NCBI GenBank assembly: GCA_900546895.1
Contig: UREO01000004.1
Coordinates: 1 to 27,651, forward strand
DNA from: an uncultured Oscillospiraceae bacterium
GTDB lineage: Bacteria > Bacillota > Clostridia > Oscillospirales > Acutalibacteraceae
Length of the DNA stretch: 27,651 nucleotides
Reading direction: 5' to 3'
Under the pieces are notes generated by a model. The model was given only the letters and a program-made list of their open reading frames with translations. It ran no database searches and was not told the origin of the DNA. Position numbers and translations under genes: made by a program. Positions 1 through 7,871 of the stretch are shown here, one piece after another (within the stretch, counting starts at the first letter, position 1; each line of letters opens with the position of its first letter).

Positions 1-380
1 AGGGCGCGGCGTCCGGATTTTGGGATCCCGCGGTAAAGCAGGGGCAGCTCCACGTTTTCAAGCGCGTCCAATCCGCTGATCAGATTGAACCCCTGAAAGA
101 CGAATCCAAGCTCGCAGTTACGGATCTGTGTCAGCCGTTTTTCGTTCAGCCCAGCCACGTTTTCTCCGTCCAGATAATACTCGCCCATGGTCGGCGTATC
201 CAGACAGCCCAAAATATTCATTAGGGTCGATTTTCCCGAGCCGGACTGGCCGACGATAGCGACGAATTCACCCTCATCTATGGACAGGGAAACACCGTCC
301 AATGCGTGCACTTCGTTCTCCCCTTTGTTGTATATTTTATAAATATTACTGATTGTAATTAAATTTCCGATCGTGAACAC
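1..380 (-). CDS. ABC transporter ATP-binding protein, MacB/LolD type (partial, 3' end outside window)
   Basis: This is the N-terminal part of an ABC ATPase that would power an exporter or lipoprotein/antimicrobial-peptide permease of the MacB/LolD/FtsX class. The Walker A motif GQSGSGKST is at 245-280, followed by LNILGCLD-like sequence (here MNILGCLDTPTMGEY) and the Q-loop VFQGFNL near 95-115. The signature motif, Walker B and any permease lie beyond position 1. The start is unclear. GTG at 378-380 is the nearest canonical start but has no proper Shine-Dalgarno, because the GAGGTG that looks like one contains the GTG itself. Homologues usually begin about ten residues further in, near LITISNIYKIY. 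An in-frame ATG at 429-431 also exists without a ribosome site. The family call is firm; substrate and start are not. Confidence 0.85.
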   Translation of the reverse strand, partial: MFTIGNLITISNIYKIYNKGENEVHALDGVSLSIDEGEFVAIVGQSGSGKSTLMNILGCLDTPTMGEYYLDGENVAGLNEKRLTQIRNCELGFVFQGFNLISGLDALENVELPLLYRGIPKSGRRA

Positions 381-384
381 CTCG

Positions 385-413
385 TTTACAAATACCCCTG
401 AATCGCTTATAAT
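385..413 (+). promoter_or_regulatory. Sigma-A-type promoter of the phosphohexomutase gene
   Basis: TTTACA (385-390) and TATAAT (408-413) are separated by exactly 17 bp, about 35 bp before the ATG at 447. A ribosome site (AAAGGGGAC, 432-440) follows. The promoter lies between divergent genes, so it may also affect the ABC transporter on the other strand. Confidence 0.75.
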
Positions 414-446
414 AAAACCAAATAACAGCATAAAGGGGACAGATTG

Positions 447-1970
447 ATGCTTACAAAGTATTGGAAACAATTTAAGAGCGGCACCGATATCCGCGGAGTG
501 GCCAGCGAAGGAGTACCGGGGCAGGAAGTCAGCCTTACCGATGAAAATATTGAAAAAATGGCGGCGGGCTTTGTCCTGTGGCTCGAAGCCTTTACCAAAA
601 AGGACGCTTCGATGCTGACCGTCGCCGTAGGGCATGATTCCCGCATTTCCGCCGACCGGATTCAGGCGGCGGTGACCCGTTCGCTCACCGGAGGAGGCGT
701 GCGTGTGCTGGACTGCGGGCTGGCCTCCACCCCTTCCATGTTTATGACCACAGTCGACCTCGGCTGCGACGGCTCCATACAGATTACGGCAAGCCATCAC
801 CCCTTCAACCGCAACGGACTGAAATTTTTCACCAGAAGCGGCGGCCTTGACGCGCCGGATATCGAGCAGATTCTGCTGCACGCGCAGGAAGGCGGAAGAC
901 CCCTTCCCGGCTCCGGAACAGTGGAAAAGGTCAATTATATGGCGCGGTACTGCGCGAACCTGAGAGAAAAAATCAAATCCGGCGTGTATGCCGCGGACTA
1001 CGAGCATCCGCTTGCGGGATTTAAAATCGTGGTGGATGCGGGCAACGGCGCGGGCGGCTTCTACGCGCGGGACGTTCTGGCCCCGCTGGGCGCAAATACC
1101 GACGGCAGCCAGTTTCTGGAGCCGGACGGCACCTTCCCGAACCATATCCCCAACCCGGAAAACGAGGCCGCCATGCAGTCCGTGTGTGCGGCGACCGTTG
1201 CCGCGAAAGCGGACATGGGCGTGATTTTCGACACCGACGTGGACCGCGGCGGAGCGGTGGACGCAAAGGGGGATGAAATCAACCGCAACCGGCTGGTAGC
1301 CATCGCATCCGCGATTGCGCTGGAAGGCAACGCGGGCGGCACCATCGTAACGGACTCCATTACTTCCAGCGGACTCAAGAGCTATATTGAAGAAACGCTG
1401 GGCGGAAAGCACCACCGTTTTAAAAGAGGCTATAAAAACGTCATCAACGAGGCGATCCGGCTGAACCAAGCGGGCGTCAACTGCCCGCTGGCCATTGAGA
1501 CCTCCGGCCACGCCGCCCTGCGTGAAAATTATTTTCTGGATGACGGCGCGTATCTGGTGACAAAGATCATTATTAAAATGGCACAGCTGCGCACGCAGGG
1601 GAAGACACTGGAAAGCCTGCTTCTGCCGCTGGCGGAACCGGCGGAGGCCGCCGAGCTGCGCTTCCCGATTCTGGAAGAGAATTTCCGGGAATGCGGCAGC
1701 CGGATCATTTCCGATCTGGAGGCTTACGCCAAACAGCAGCCGGGCTGGCAGATTGCGCCCGACAACCGCGAGGGCATCCGCATTTCCTTCGGGAAAGAGA
1801 ACGGAGACGGCTGGTTCCTGCTGCGCCTGAGCGTGCACGACCCGCTGATGCCGCTAAACGTGGAAAGTGACACCCCGGGCGGAAACCGGCTGATTGCGGA
1901 GCAGCTCTACGGTTTTCTGCGCACCTGTTCCGGTCTTGATATCTCCCCTCTGGAAAAATTCATCGGTTAA
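447..1970 (+). CDS. Phosphoglucomutase/phosphomannomutase (alpha-D-phosphohexomutase family)
   Basis: Cytoplasmic enzyme interconverting hexose 1- and 6-phosphates for nucleotide-sugar and glycogen or cell-wall precursor synthesis. The 507-residue protein has the family's motifs in order: the phosphoserine loop TASHHP (Ser116), the metal-binding loop DTDVDR (Asp262/264/266), the sugar-specificity loop ETSGH (351-355), and a C-terminal phosphate-binding region around REGIRISF. The ATG at 447 is chosen because AAAGGGGAC sits 6-7 bp upstream; the TTG just before it is less likely. It is monocistronic, with its own promoter and a terminator at 1980-2006. Sequence alone does not settle glucose versus mannose preference; phosphoglucosamine mutase is less likely given the length. 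Confidence 0.9.
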   Translation: MLTKYWKQFKSGTDIRGVASEGVPGQEVSLTDENIEKMAAGFVLWLEAFTKKDASMLTVAVGHDSRISADRIQAAVTRSLTGGGVRVLDCGLASTPSMFMTTVDLGCDGSIQITASHHPFNRNGLKFFTRSGGLDAPDIEQILLHAQEGGRPLPGSGTVEKVNYMARYCANLREKIKSGVYAADYEHPLAGFKIVVDAGNGAGGFYARDVLAPLGANTDGSQFLEPDGTFPNHIPNPENEAAMQSVCAATVAAKADMGVIFDTDVDRGGAVDAKGDEINRNRLVAIASAIALEGNAGGTIVTDSITSSGLKSYIEETLGGKHHRFKRGYKNVINEAIRLNQAGVNCPLAIETSGHAALRENYFLDDGAYLVTKIIIKMAQLRTQGKTLESLLLPLAEPAEAAELRFPILEENFRECGSRIISDLEAYAKQQPGWQIAPDNREGIRISFGKENGDGWFLLRLSVHDPLMPLNVESDTPGGNRLIAEQLYGFLRTCSGLDISPLEKFIG

Positions 1971-1979
1971 AAAACAACA

Positions 1980-2007
1980 GGGGCGGCTATGAGCCGCCCT
2001 TGTTTTT
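1980..2007. terminator. Bidirectional rho-independent terminator
   Basis: An 8-bp perfect stem, GGGCGGCT/AGCCGCCC (1981-1999, loop ATG), is followed by TTGTTTTTG on the plus strand. On the minus strand it is followed by TGTTGTTTTTTAA. It serves the phosphohexomutase gene and the convergent spoVAD. Confidence 0.85.
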
Positions 2008-2010
2008 GCG

Positions 2011-3030
2011 TCATGCTTTCAAAAGGACCAGATGCGCCACGCCCGGGATACTTTCCCCCTGCTGTGAAGAGGTGGGCGACATCAGCGCGCCTGTCCCCAG
2101 GAACAGCACCTTGTGCAGCTTTCCGGCCAGCATCTGCTGCAAGATATAGGAGCACAGCACCGCTCCGGAGCATCCGCAGCCGGAACCGCCCGCGTGGACG
2201 TCCTGCTTTTCAATATCGTAGATCATCAGCCCGCAGTCATTGTGTACGGCGCTGATATCGATTCCGTCCTTCATCAGCAGCTTTTCCATCAGGTCGCTGC
2301 CGATGCTTCCGAGGTCCCCCGTCAGGATCAGGTCAAAATCCTTTGGTGAAGCGCCGGTGTCCGATAAATAATCGATCAGCGTCTGCGCCGCCGCCGGGGC
2401 CATGGCGGCCCCCATGTTTGCCGCGTCCTTGATGCCGAAGTCGGTGATCCGTCCAAAGGTGACGGAATCCACGACAACCTGCCCCTCCTGCTTCTGCTGC
2501 GGGGAACCCATCACAATCGCCCCCGCCGCCGTGGCCGTCCATTGGGCCGTGGGCGTCCGCTGCCCGCCGTATTCCAGCGGAAACCGGAACTGGCGCTCTG
2601 CGGAACAGAAATGGGACGAGGTCACCGCGACCGCCCGCCGCGCCGCGCCGGACTCTGCGAATAAAGAAGCGATCGCCAGCGTCTGCGCCATGGTGGAGCA
2701 GGCGCCGAACTGCCCGAGAAACGGGATATTCAGGCTGCGCAGTCCGAAGGTGGAGGAAATGCACTGATTCAGCAGGTCCCCCGCCAAAATGCAGTCAACA
2801 TCTGAATTTTTTAGGTTTGCTTTTTCCAGCGCAAGCACGACCGCCTCATTCTGCAGGCGGCTTTCCGCTTTTTCCCAGCTTGACTCCCCCAGCGTCGTGT
2901 CGTTGTGGCACTGGTCGTAATACTGCCCAAGCGGCCCTTCGCCCTCTTTTTTTCCGACAACCGAGGCAGAACCGAGAATCACGGGCTTACTGGTCAGTTC
3001 AAGCGTATATTTGCCGATTCGGGTAGGCAT
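2011..3030 (-). CDS. spoVAD: Stage V sporulation protein AD
   Basis: Component of the SpoVA machinery that moves dipicolinic acid (Ca-DPA) into the forespore and out again at germination; the B. subtilis protein binds DPA and sits on the inner spore membrane. The 339-residue length matches the family (about 338). The thiolase-like fold signatures are visible: the central GQFGACSTMAQTLAIA stretch, TSSHFCSAERQFRFPLEYGGQR, and the C-terminal GGSGCGCSGAVLCSYI. The start is set by the ribosome site: AGGAGG lies 7 bp before the ATG at 3030 but only 1 bp before the ATG at 3036, so the shorter form is preferred. It follows spoVAC by 17 bp in the same transcription unit and ends at a terminator. No spoVAE follows, which is unusual for a clostridial cluster. 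Confidence 0.95.
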   Translation of the reverse strand: MPTRIGKYTLELTSKPVILGSASVVGKKEGEGPLGQYYDQCHNDTTLGESSWEKAESRLQNEAVVLALEKANLKNSDVDCILAGDLLNQCISSTFGLRSLNIPFLGQFGACSTMAQTLAIASLFAESGAARRAVAVTSSHFCSAERQFRFPLEYGGQRTPTAQWTATAAGAIVMGSPQQKQEGQVVVDSVTFGRITDFGIKDAANMGAAMAPAAAQTLIDYLSDTGASPKDFDLILTGDLGSIGSDLMEKLLMKDGIDISAVHNDCGLMIYDIEKQDVHAGGSGCGCSGAVLCSYILQQMLAGKLHKVLFLGTGALMSPTSSQQGESIPGVAHLVLLKA

Positions 3031-3047
3031 AGCCATTCCTCCTCATC

Positions 3048-3491
3048 TTAGTATAAATGGAAAAACCATACAATCAGGCCGTATAAGATCGAAGCCGCGA
3101 TTCCGTAAACCAGCACCGGACCTGCGATGACGAACATTTTTCCGCCCATTCCAATGACATAGCCCTCACTTTTAAACTCCATGGCGGGAGCAACGATCGA
3201 ATTGGCGAATCCCGTAATCGGCACCAGCGTACCGGCTCCGGCGTGCTTTGCGATATTGTCGTAGATTTTCAGCGCAGTCAGCAGCGCGCTGAGCGCGATT
3301 AAGCTGATGGAAACCCATGCGCGCGCGTCCTTGAGCTCCAGCCCGTAGTTCATGTACAGGTTAACCAGTGCCTGTCCGAGTGTGCAGATACCGCCGCCGA
3401 CCACAAACGCGAGAATGGTATTTTTCACGTATGTTGTACCGGGCGAAGCTTTATCCGCCAGCTTTTTGTATTCCCCTTTTGATATTGTCAT
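3048..3491 (-). CDS. spoVAC: Stage V sporulation protein AC
   Basis: Small integral membrane protein of the SpoVA DPA channel; in B. subtilis SpoVAC behaves as a mechanosensitive channel for DPA release. The 147-residue protein has hydrophobic segments at about 23-45, 59-76 and 118-143 and the conserved PITGFANSIVAPAMEFKSEG loop (91-110). The ATG at 3491 is chosen because AAAGGAGGTG lies directly upstream at normal spacing and the family starts near here. An in-frame upstream extension to 3587 lacks homology and a ribosome site. It is the first gene of a two-gene unit with spoVAD. Expression in the forespore under sigma-G is expected from the family, but I could not identify a convincing sigma-G promoter. 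Confidence 0.95.
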   Translation of the reverse strand: MTISKGEYKKLADKASPGTTYVKNTILAFVVGGGICTLGQALVNLYMNYGLELKDARAWVSISLIALSALLTALKIYDNIAKHAGAGTLVPITGFANSIVAPAMEFKSEGYVIGMGGKMFVIAGPVLVYGIAASILYGLIVWFFHLY

Positions 3492-3633
3492 CTCGGCACC
3501 TCCTTTAAAAAATATTCTGCCAATCCAGCCCGCAAAATATACGAATCCGATTCGATTTTTCAGCGCCCGTAAAGAGTTTTTCCGCACATGGGAACCGCTT
3601 TATCAGAAAAAAATTATTTTTTAGTTAAAAAGG

Positions 3634-3662
3634 TTGGATTTTTCGACAAAATACGTTATGAT
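3634..3662 (+). promoter_or_regulatory. Possible promoter of the transglycosylase gene
   Basis: TTGGAT (3634-3639) and TATGAT (3657-3662) are 17 bp apart. The -35 is poor (three of six) and the -10 good (five of six). The site lies in the 216-bp AT-rich gap between spoVAC and the transglycosylase gene, in which I see no other gene. Confidence 0.4.
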
Positions 3663-3707
3663 AAATAAAGATTCCAATATCAGGAAAATAAATTGTGGAG
3701 CATGATC

Positions 3708-4535
3708 ATGGACAATCGTATTCTTTCCGGTTACTATCATCAAATATCCGCTCTGAACCGCACAAATGCAGCGGTTAACAAAAGCGCGCCGGCCTCCGTA
3801 TTTTCCAATCTGCTGCAAAACGCGATCGGCGCAGAGGACAGTCGACAGAAAAAGGGCGGCATGGACGATATCTTCCAGACCGCCGCCCAGAAATATAATC
3901 TCCCGGCGAACCTGCTCAAAGCGGTTGCCAAGGTGGAATCCGGATTTGACGCGGACGCCGTTTCAAGCTGCGGCGCGCAGGGCGTGATGCAGCTGATGCC
4001 GGGAACCGCCGCCTCGCTGGGGGTGGAAAATCCCCTTGACGCGGAGCAGAACATCATGGGCGGGGCAAAATACCTGAGCCAGATGCTTGACCGGTACGAC
4101 GGCGATACCAAGCTGGCGCTCGCGGCCTACAACGCGGGCAGCGGCAACGTTGCCAAGTACGGCGGAATTCCTCCGTTCAAAGAGACGCAGGCTTATATTT
4201 CCAAAGTACTGAACGAAGCGGGCGGGGGCGTTTCCGCGCCGACCGACGCGCTTTCCGGTTTAAGCTCGCTTCTGAACACTTCCATTGCCGGAACGGGACT
4301 GACGGGCCTTTCGGCGCTGACCGGTTCCCCGTCGTCCGACTCCCTGCCGGCCGGAGCCCTTTCGTCTGTTTCCTCCGGAGCCGGCGTGTCCGGCACCTCT
4401 TTCACCTATGACGATTATCTCGCGTTCCTGCAGCTTTTTATCGCGCAGATGCAGATGAGCACCACCCAGATGACGTCCTCCGATCTTTCGGGTTTCACGT
4501 CCTCCGACACGGACAGCTCGATGTCCCTGTTATAA
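3708..4535 (+). CDS. Lytic transglycosylase (SLT/GH23 domain), CwlQ-like, no signal peptide
   Basis: Predicted to cleave the MurNAc-GlcNAc bond of peptidoglycan. The SLT domain spans about 52-170 of 275 residues, with the catalytic glutamate in KVESGF (Glu77), the GVMQLMP motif (92-98) and AYNAG (140-144). The start at 3708 has GGAG seven bases upstream, better than the in-frame TTG at 3693 or ATG at 3702. No signal peptide or membrane segment is visible. The tail after 170 is Ser/Gly/Thr-rich low complexity with one hydrophobic helix-like patch (about 236-250, YLAFLQLFIAQMQM). That patch recalls the N-terminal export region of flagellar hook-cap protein FlgD. The architecture resembles B. 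subtilis YjbJ/CwlQ, also an SLT protein of modest size. Export route and role (flagellar, sporulation or recycling) remain open. Confidence 0.85.
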   Translation: MDNRILSGYYHQISALNRTNAAVNKSAPASVFSNLLQNAIGAEDSRQKKGGMDDIFQTAAQKYNLPANLLKAVAKVESGFDADAVSSCGAQGVMQLMPGTAASLGVENPLDAEQNIMGGAKYLSQMLDRYDGDTKLALAAYNAGSGNVAKYGGIPPFKETQAYISKVLNEAGGGVSAPTDALSGLSSLLNTSIAGTGLTGLSALTGSPSSDSLPAGALSSVSSGAGVSGTSFTYDDYLAFLQLFIAQMQMSTTQMTSSDLSGFTSSDTDSSMSLL

Positions 4536-4547
4536 TAAAATTGTCAT

Positions 4548-4600
4548 AAAAATCCCCTTTCCAATGCCGCCGAGCGGTTGGAAAGGGGATTTGTTGTTTC
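4548..4600 (+). terminator. Rho-independent terminator after the transglycosylase gene
   Basis: A 15-bp stem (AAATCCCCTTTCCAA at 4550-4564 pairing with 4578-4592) closes a GC-rich loop. It is followed by TTTGTTGTTTC, 12 bp after the stop codon. Confidence 0.85.
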
Positions 4601-4608
4601 GTATTTAT

Positions 4609-4662
4609 GGAACTCCTTCTGACGCGCCTAGCGCGCCACCTCCCTCACGGAGGGAGGCAAGG
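4609..4662 (-). repeat. Dispersed hairpin element, copy A (minus orientation)
   Basis: Read on the minus strand it holds a stem CCTCCCTC/GAGGGAGG (4639-4646 with 4650-4657), then a second stem CGCGC/GCGCG (4623-4627 with 4631-4635), then AAGGAGTT. It has the same two-stem plan and flanks as copy B at 4674-4723 but is inverted. Similar elements are, from memory, frequent in Ruminococcaceae/Faecalibacterium-type genomes. It lies between the transglycosylase terminator and the 3' end of nadE. Confidence 0.7.
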
Positions 4663-4673
4663 GTCCGCTTATT

Positions 4674-4723
4674 AAGGCTCCCTCTGTGAGGGAGCTGGCA
4701 GGCGAAGCCTGACTGAGGGAGTT
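4674..4723 (+). repeat. Dispersed hairpin element, copy B (plus orientation)
   Basis: The stem GCTCCCTC/GAGGGAGC (4677-4684 with 4688-4695) is followed by a second stem CAGGC/GCCTG (4699-4703 with 4707-4711) and the flank GAGGGAGTTT. Together with copy A the outer ends (AACTCC at 4611-4616 and GGAGTT at 4717-4722) can also pair, so the two could fold as one larger structure. Confidence 0.75.
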
Positions 4724-4812
4724 TAATCCCAGTTTGCGTATCTCCTCGTCAATGAAAACCGCAGTGGTATGGTATCGTATCTTCGAGAAATACTTTGGGA
4801 ATCTCTGAATGA

Positions 4813-6711
4813 TTACAGCGATTCGATCTCCCTGAGCCAGAGAGCGGAAGAAGCGTCGCTGGGCATCCGCCAGTCCCCGCGAGGGGACAGCGTGACGCTG
4901 CCGACCTTCGGGCCGTCCGGCAGGCAGGAGCGCTTGAACTGGTGCGTAAAAAACCGCTGGTAAAAAGTCGTCAGCCATTTTTTAATTGTCGCGCCGTCGT
5001 AGGTCCCGGCAAACGCGCTCTGCGCCATATGGTAAATCTTCGCGGGCGTGAACCCGAAGCGAAGCATGTAGTACAGGAAGAAATCATGCAGCTCGTAAGG
5101 GCCGACAATATTTTCCGTTTTCTGGGCGATGACCCCGTTTTCCGGCGGGAGAAGCTCCGGGCTGACAGGGGTGTCCAACACGTCCTCCAGCAGTGCGCAC
5201 AGCTCTTTGCCGCTGTTGATGGCGGCGTGATGCACCAGATGCCGCACCAGCGTTTTTGGGATGGAGCAGTTCACGCTGTACATGGACATAATGTCGCCAT
5301 TATAGGTGGCCCAGCCGAGCGCGACCTCCGAAAGGTCGCCCGTGCCGATGACCAGCCCTCCGCACTGATTCGCCAAGTCCATCAGGACCTGCGTGCGTTC
5401 GCGTGCCTGCGCGTTCTCATAAGTGACGTCGCGCACATTCGGATCGTGGCCGATATCCTCGAAATGCCTGGATACCGATTCCCCGATGGAAATCTCCTTC
5501 AGGGTGACCCCCAGCATTCCGGAAAGGCGCTGGGCATTGCCTTTGGTCCGCTTCGTCGTGCCGAAGCCGGGCATCGTGACCGCCAGAATCCCCTTGCGGT
5601 CCAGCTTCAGAAGGTCGAACGCGCGCACAATGACAAGCAGGGCAAGCGTGGAATCCAGCCCGCCCGAAACGCCGATCACCGCGCATTTGGAGCCGGTGTG
5701 CTTCAGCCTCGTCTTGAGGCCAGCAGCCTGCATGTTCAGGATCATTTCACACCGCTCGCTCAAATCTTTGGTATCGTCCGGCACAAAGGGAAGCGCCGGG
5801 AATTTCCGCTCCAGCTCAGGATCGGGCATATCCATGTCAAAAGCGACCTCATATGCCTCACCCGCGTTTGACCATGTTGTAGTGCGCAGACGTTCCTGAA
5901 GCATGCGCTGCAGGTCGACGTCCGCCACGGTCAGCCCCGTCGTAAACAGCTTCGATTCGGCAAGAACCGTCCCGTTTTCGGCAATCACATTGTGCCCGGA
6001 GTACACCAGGTCGGTGGAAGACTCTCCCTCTCCGGCGTCGGCGTAAGCGTAAGCAGCGAGTAGCCGCGCGGACTGCCCGCTGACCAGATTGCGCCGGTAA
6101 GGCGCTTTTCCAATAATTTCGTCGCTTGCCGACGGGTTCAGCAACAGAGTCGCCCCGCACTGCGCCAGCTGCGCGGACGGCGGACAGCAGGTCCACAGGT
6201 CCTCACAGATTTCCACGCCGACCACCAGTTCCGGCGCGCTTTCGCACCGGAAAATCAGGCTGTTTCCCAGCGGAACGGTCTCGCCGCAGAAGCGGGTTTC
6301 CGCGTACGCGGGCGCGGGCGTGAAATGCCTGGCTTCATAAAACTCGCTGTAATTCGGAATGCTGCTCTTTGCAGGCAGCCCCAGCAGCTTCCCGCGGCAG
6401 ATAACCGCGGCGCAGTTGTAAAGGTCCGCTCCGACAGGAACGGGAAGCCCGATCACCGCGAGCAGGTTCATCCCGCGGGTCTGCTCCAGAAGTTCGCCAA
6501 GCGCCTTTTGCGCGGCGGAAATCAGCGTGCGGTCGCGGAACAGATCGCCGCAGGTGTACCCGGTCAGGCAAAGCTCCGGGAAAACCACCGCGGCCACTCC
6601 GCGCTTTTCACACTCGCGCATCTGATTGAGAATTTGGTTCTTATTATATTCACAGTCGGCAACCTTAATGGACGGCGTCGCCGCCGCCACCCTGAAAAAA
6701 CCGTCCTTCAT
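4813..6711 (-). CDS. nadE: Glutamine-dependent NAD+ synthetase
   Basis: Final step of NAD synthesis: nicotinic acid adenine dinucleotide is amidated with ammonia released from glutamine. The 632-residue protein is a fusion of an N-terminal nitrilase-fold glutaminase and a C-terminal ATP-pyrophosphatase synthetase. Glutaminase triad residues are Glu46 (FPELCLTGY), Lys115 (LPAKSSIPNYSEFYE) and Cys169 (VEICEDLW). The synthetase P-loop is SGGLDS (349-354), followed by the GTGDLSE and MYSVNCSIPKTLV motifs. Length fits the bacterial two-domain form. The ATG at 6711 matches the usual N-terminus (MKDGFFRVAAATP), though the ribosome site is weak. It is 86 bp downstream of a UPF0104 membrane protein gene on the same strand, so it may be the last gene of a three-gene unit. 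Confidence 0.95.
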   Translation of the reverse strand: MKDGFFRVAAATPSIKVADCEYNKNQILNQMRECEKRGVAAVVFPELCLTGYTCGDLFRDRTLISAAQKALGELLEQTRGMNLLAVIGLPVPVGADLYNCAAVICRGKLLGLPAKSSIPNYSEFYEARHFTPAPAYAETRFCGETVPLGNSLIFRCESAPELVVGVEICEDLWTCCPPSAQLAQCGATLLLNPSASDEIIGKAPYRRNLVSGQSARLLAAYAYADAGEGESSTDLVYSGHNVIAENGTVLAESKLFTTGLTVADVDLQRMLQERLRTTTWSNAGEAYEVAFDMDMPDPELERKFPALPFVPDDTKDLSERCEMILNMQAAGLKTRLKHTGSKCAVIGVSGGLDSTLALLVIVRAFDLLKLDRKGILAVTMPGFGTTKRTKGNAQRLSGMLGVTLKEISIGESVSRHFEDIGHDPNVRDVTYENAQARERTQVLMDLANQCGGLVIGTGDLSEVALGWATYNGDIMSMYSVNCSIPKTLVRHLVHHAAINSGKELCALLEDVLDTPVSPELLPPENGVIAQKTENIVGPYELHDFFLYYMLRFGFTPAKIYHMAQSAFAGTYDGATIKKWLTTFYQRFFTHQFKRSCLPDGPKVGSVTLSPRGDWRMPSDASSALWLREIESL

Positions 6712-6797
6712 TCAACACGGCACCGGGCCTGTCCCGTTTCCTGCGCCGCAGCGTACGGGAACCCCGATGCCTGCCCCCTCCCATGATAAAATTGATA

Positions 6798-7847
6798 TTA
6801 TAAAGATTTTCCATGCGGGCTTCGCTTCCCGCTTTTCCGGTCCAGCCCGGCAAAAAACGCCCCGACGATGATACAGGAATAATAAGCCGTAAACCGCCAA
6901 AGCAGCATGGCCTGATGAAGAATATCCTGCCCGAAAAAGATCTGAAAAATAACCAAAAAACTGCCTTCCGCCGCCCCCGCGGCACCCGGCAGCGGCGTAT
7001 AGGTGGAAATCATGGTGACAAAGCTCTGTGCCGCCACCATATCCACAAATGGTGCGCCGGGACTGTGAAAAGCCTTATAGATAAAAAAAGGCACCGCAAA
7101 AACGGCGGTAAGCTGAACCGCGGTGTAGGCGTACACTTTTCCTTTCATCCGCCGGTCCCCCAGCATGGCCCTGTTGTTTTTCAGGTAAAATTCCAGTTGG
7201 CTTTTTACCTTCTCATCGGCCTGCCTCGGATTTTTCACAATATGGAGCTTTGTCAGAACCCACACGCAGCTATGGATCAGCCTTGTGGTGAAAGCCGGGC
7301 TGTGGGTAAATAAAAGAAGCAGGACCACCACCGCGGACTGACAGAGAAAGCCGACGACCGCCAGCGCCATAAAGCTTTGAAATTTACTGCGGAAAAACGA
7401 ATATTTGATCAGGATCACCGCCATGGAATAAACGGTGATGGAAATCTGATAAACCAAAAATTTGCGCACCAAAGCGGACAGAGCGATCCCGGAGGCAACG
7501 CCCTGCCTTGTCAGAGCAAGCACCTGCATCGGCTGACCGGCCGCCGCGAACGGCGACACGGAGTTGAAATACTGTCCGACCATCGTCACCTTAAAGGCAT
7601 TCCGGAAGCCGTACTCCCCGTGACAGGAAGCGGCGACAAGATTTTGGGTGACAAGGCCTTCCATCATCCAGCTGAGCACCACACAGCCAAAAGCACCCAG
7701 AAACCAGTACGGGTCAAGCGTGTGAAAGCTGTACAGCAGAATAAGCAGATGATTGTCCGTAAGACAGAAATAGACCAGCAACCCCAAAGTCAGCGCAAAA
7801 AGCGCAATCCGAAATATTTTAGACGGCCTGTTTCTGCTCTCGCTCAT
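6798..7847 (-). CDS. UPF0104/lysylphosphatidylglycerol synthase-type transmembrane protein (flippase-like)
   Basis: Polytopic membrane protein of 349 residues related to the N-terminal flippase half of MprF and to YbhN/AglD-like proteins. Hydrophobic segments begin at about 14, 46, 120, 155, 205 and 260, with a final one near 325. Family signatures seen are VGQYFNSVSPFAAAGQPMQ in the first third and STYTPLPGAAGAAEG near residue 285. No aminoacyl-transferase domain is present, so it is not a full MprF. It starts 24 bp after the stop of a GT2 glycosyltransferase on the same strand. This suggests the pair makes or translocates a glycosylated lipid, but that is inference from neighbourhood only. 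The ribosome site GAGGAT is close to the ATG. Confidence 0.85.
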   Translation of the reverse strand: MSESRNRPSKIFRIALFALTLGLLVYFCLTDNHLLILLYSFHTLDPYWFLGAFGCVVLSWMMEGLVTQNLVAASCHGEYGFRNAFKVTMVGQYFNSVSPFAAAGQPMQVLALTRQGVASGIALSALVRKFLVYQISITVYSMAVILIKYSFFRSKFQSFMALAVVGFLCQSAVVVLLLLFTHSPAFTTRLIHSCVWVLTKLHIVKNPRQADEKVKSQLEFYLKNNRAMLGDRRMKGKVYAYTAVQLTAVFAVPFFIYKAFHSPGAPFVDMVAAQSFVTMISTYTPLPGAAGAAEGSFLVIFQIFFGQDILHQAMLLWRFTAYYSCIIVGAFFAGLDRKSGKRSPHGKSL

Positions 7848-7871
7848 ATCCTCGGTTTACTCCCACTTTCT

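Noticed and set aside
3492..3640. Sigma-G promoter for spoVAC
   Set aside because: Expected from the family, but no pair of elements at proper spacing resembled the consensus well enough to report.
4942..5871. Long plus-strand open frame inside nadE
   Set aside because: It is antisense to a gene with all its catalytic motifs. Its Arg/His/Gln-rich composition is what a shadow frame in GC-rich DNA gives, and it has no ribosome site or recognisable domain.
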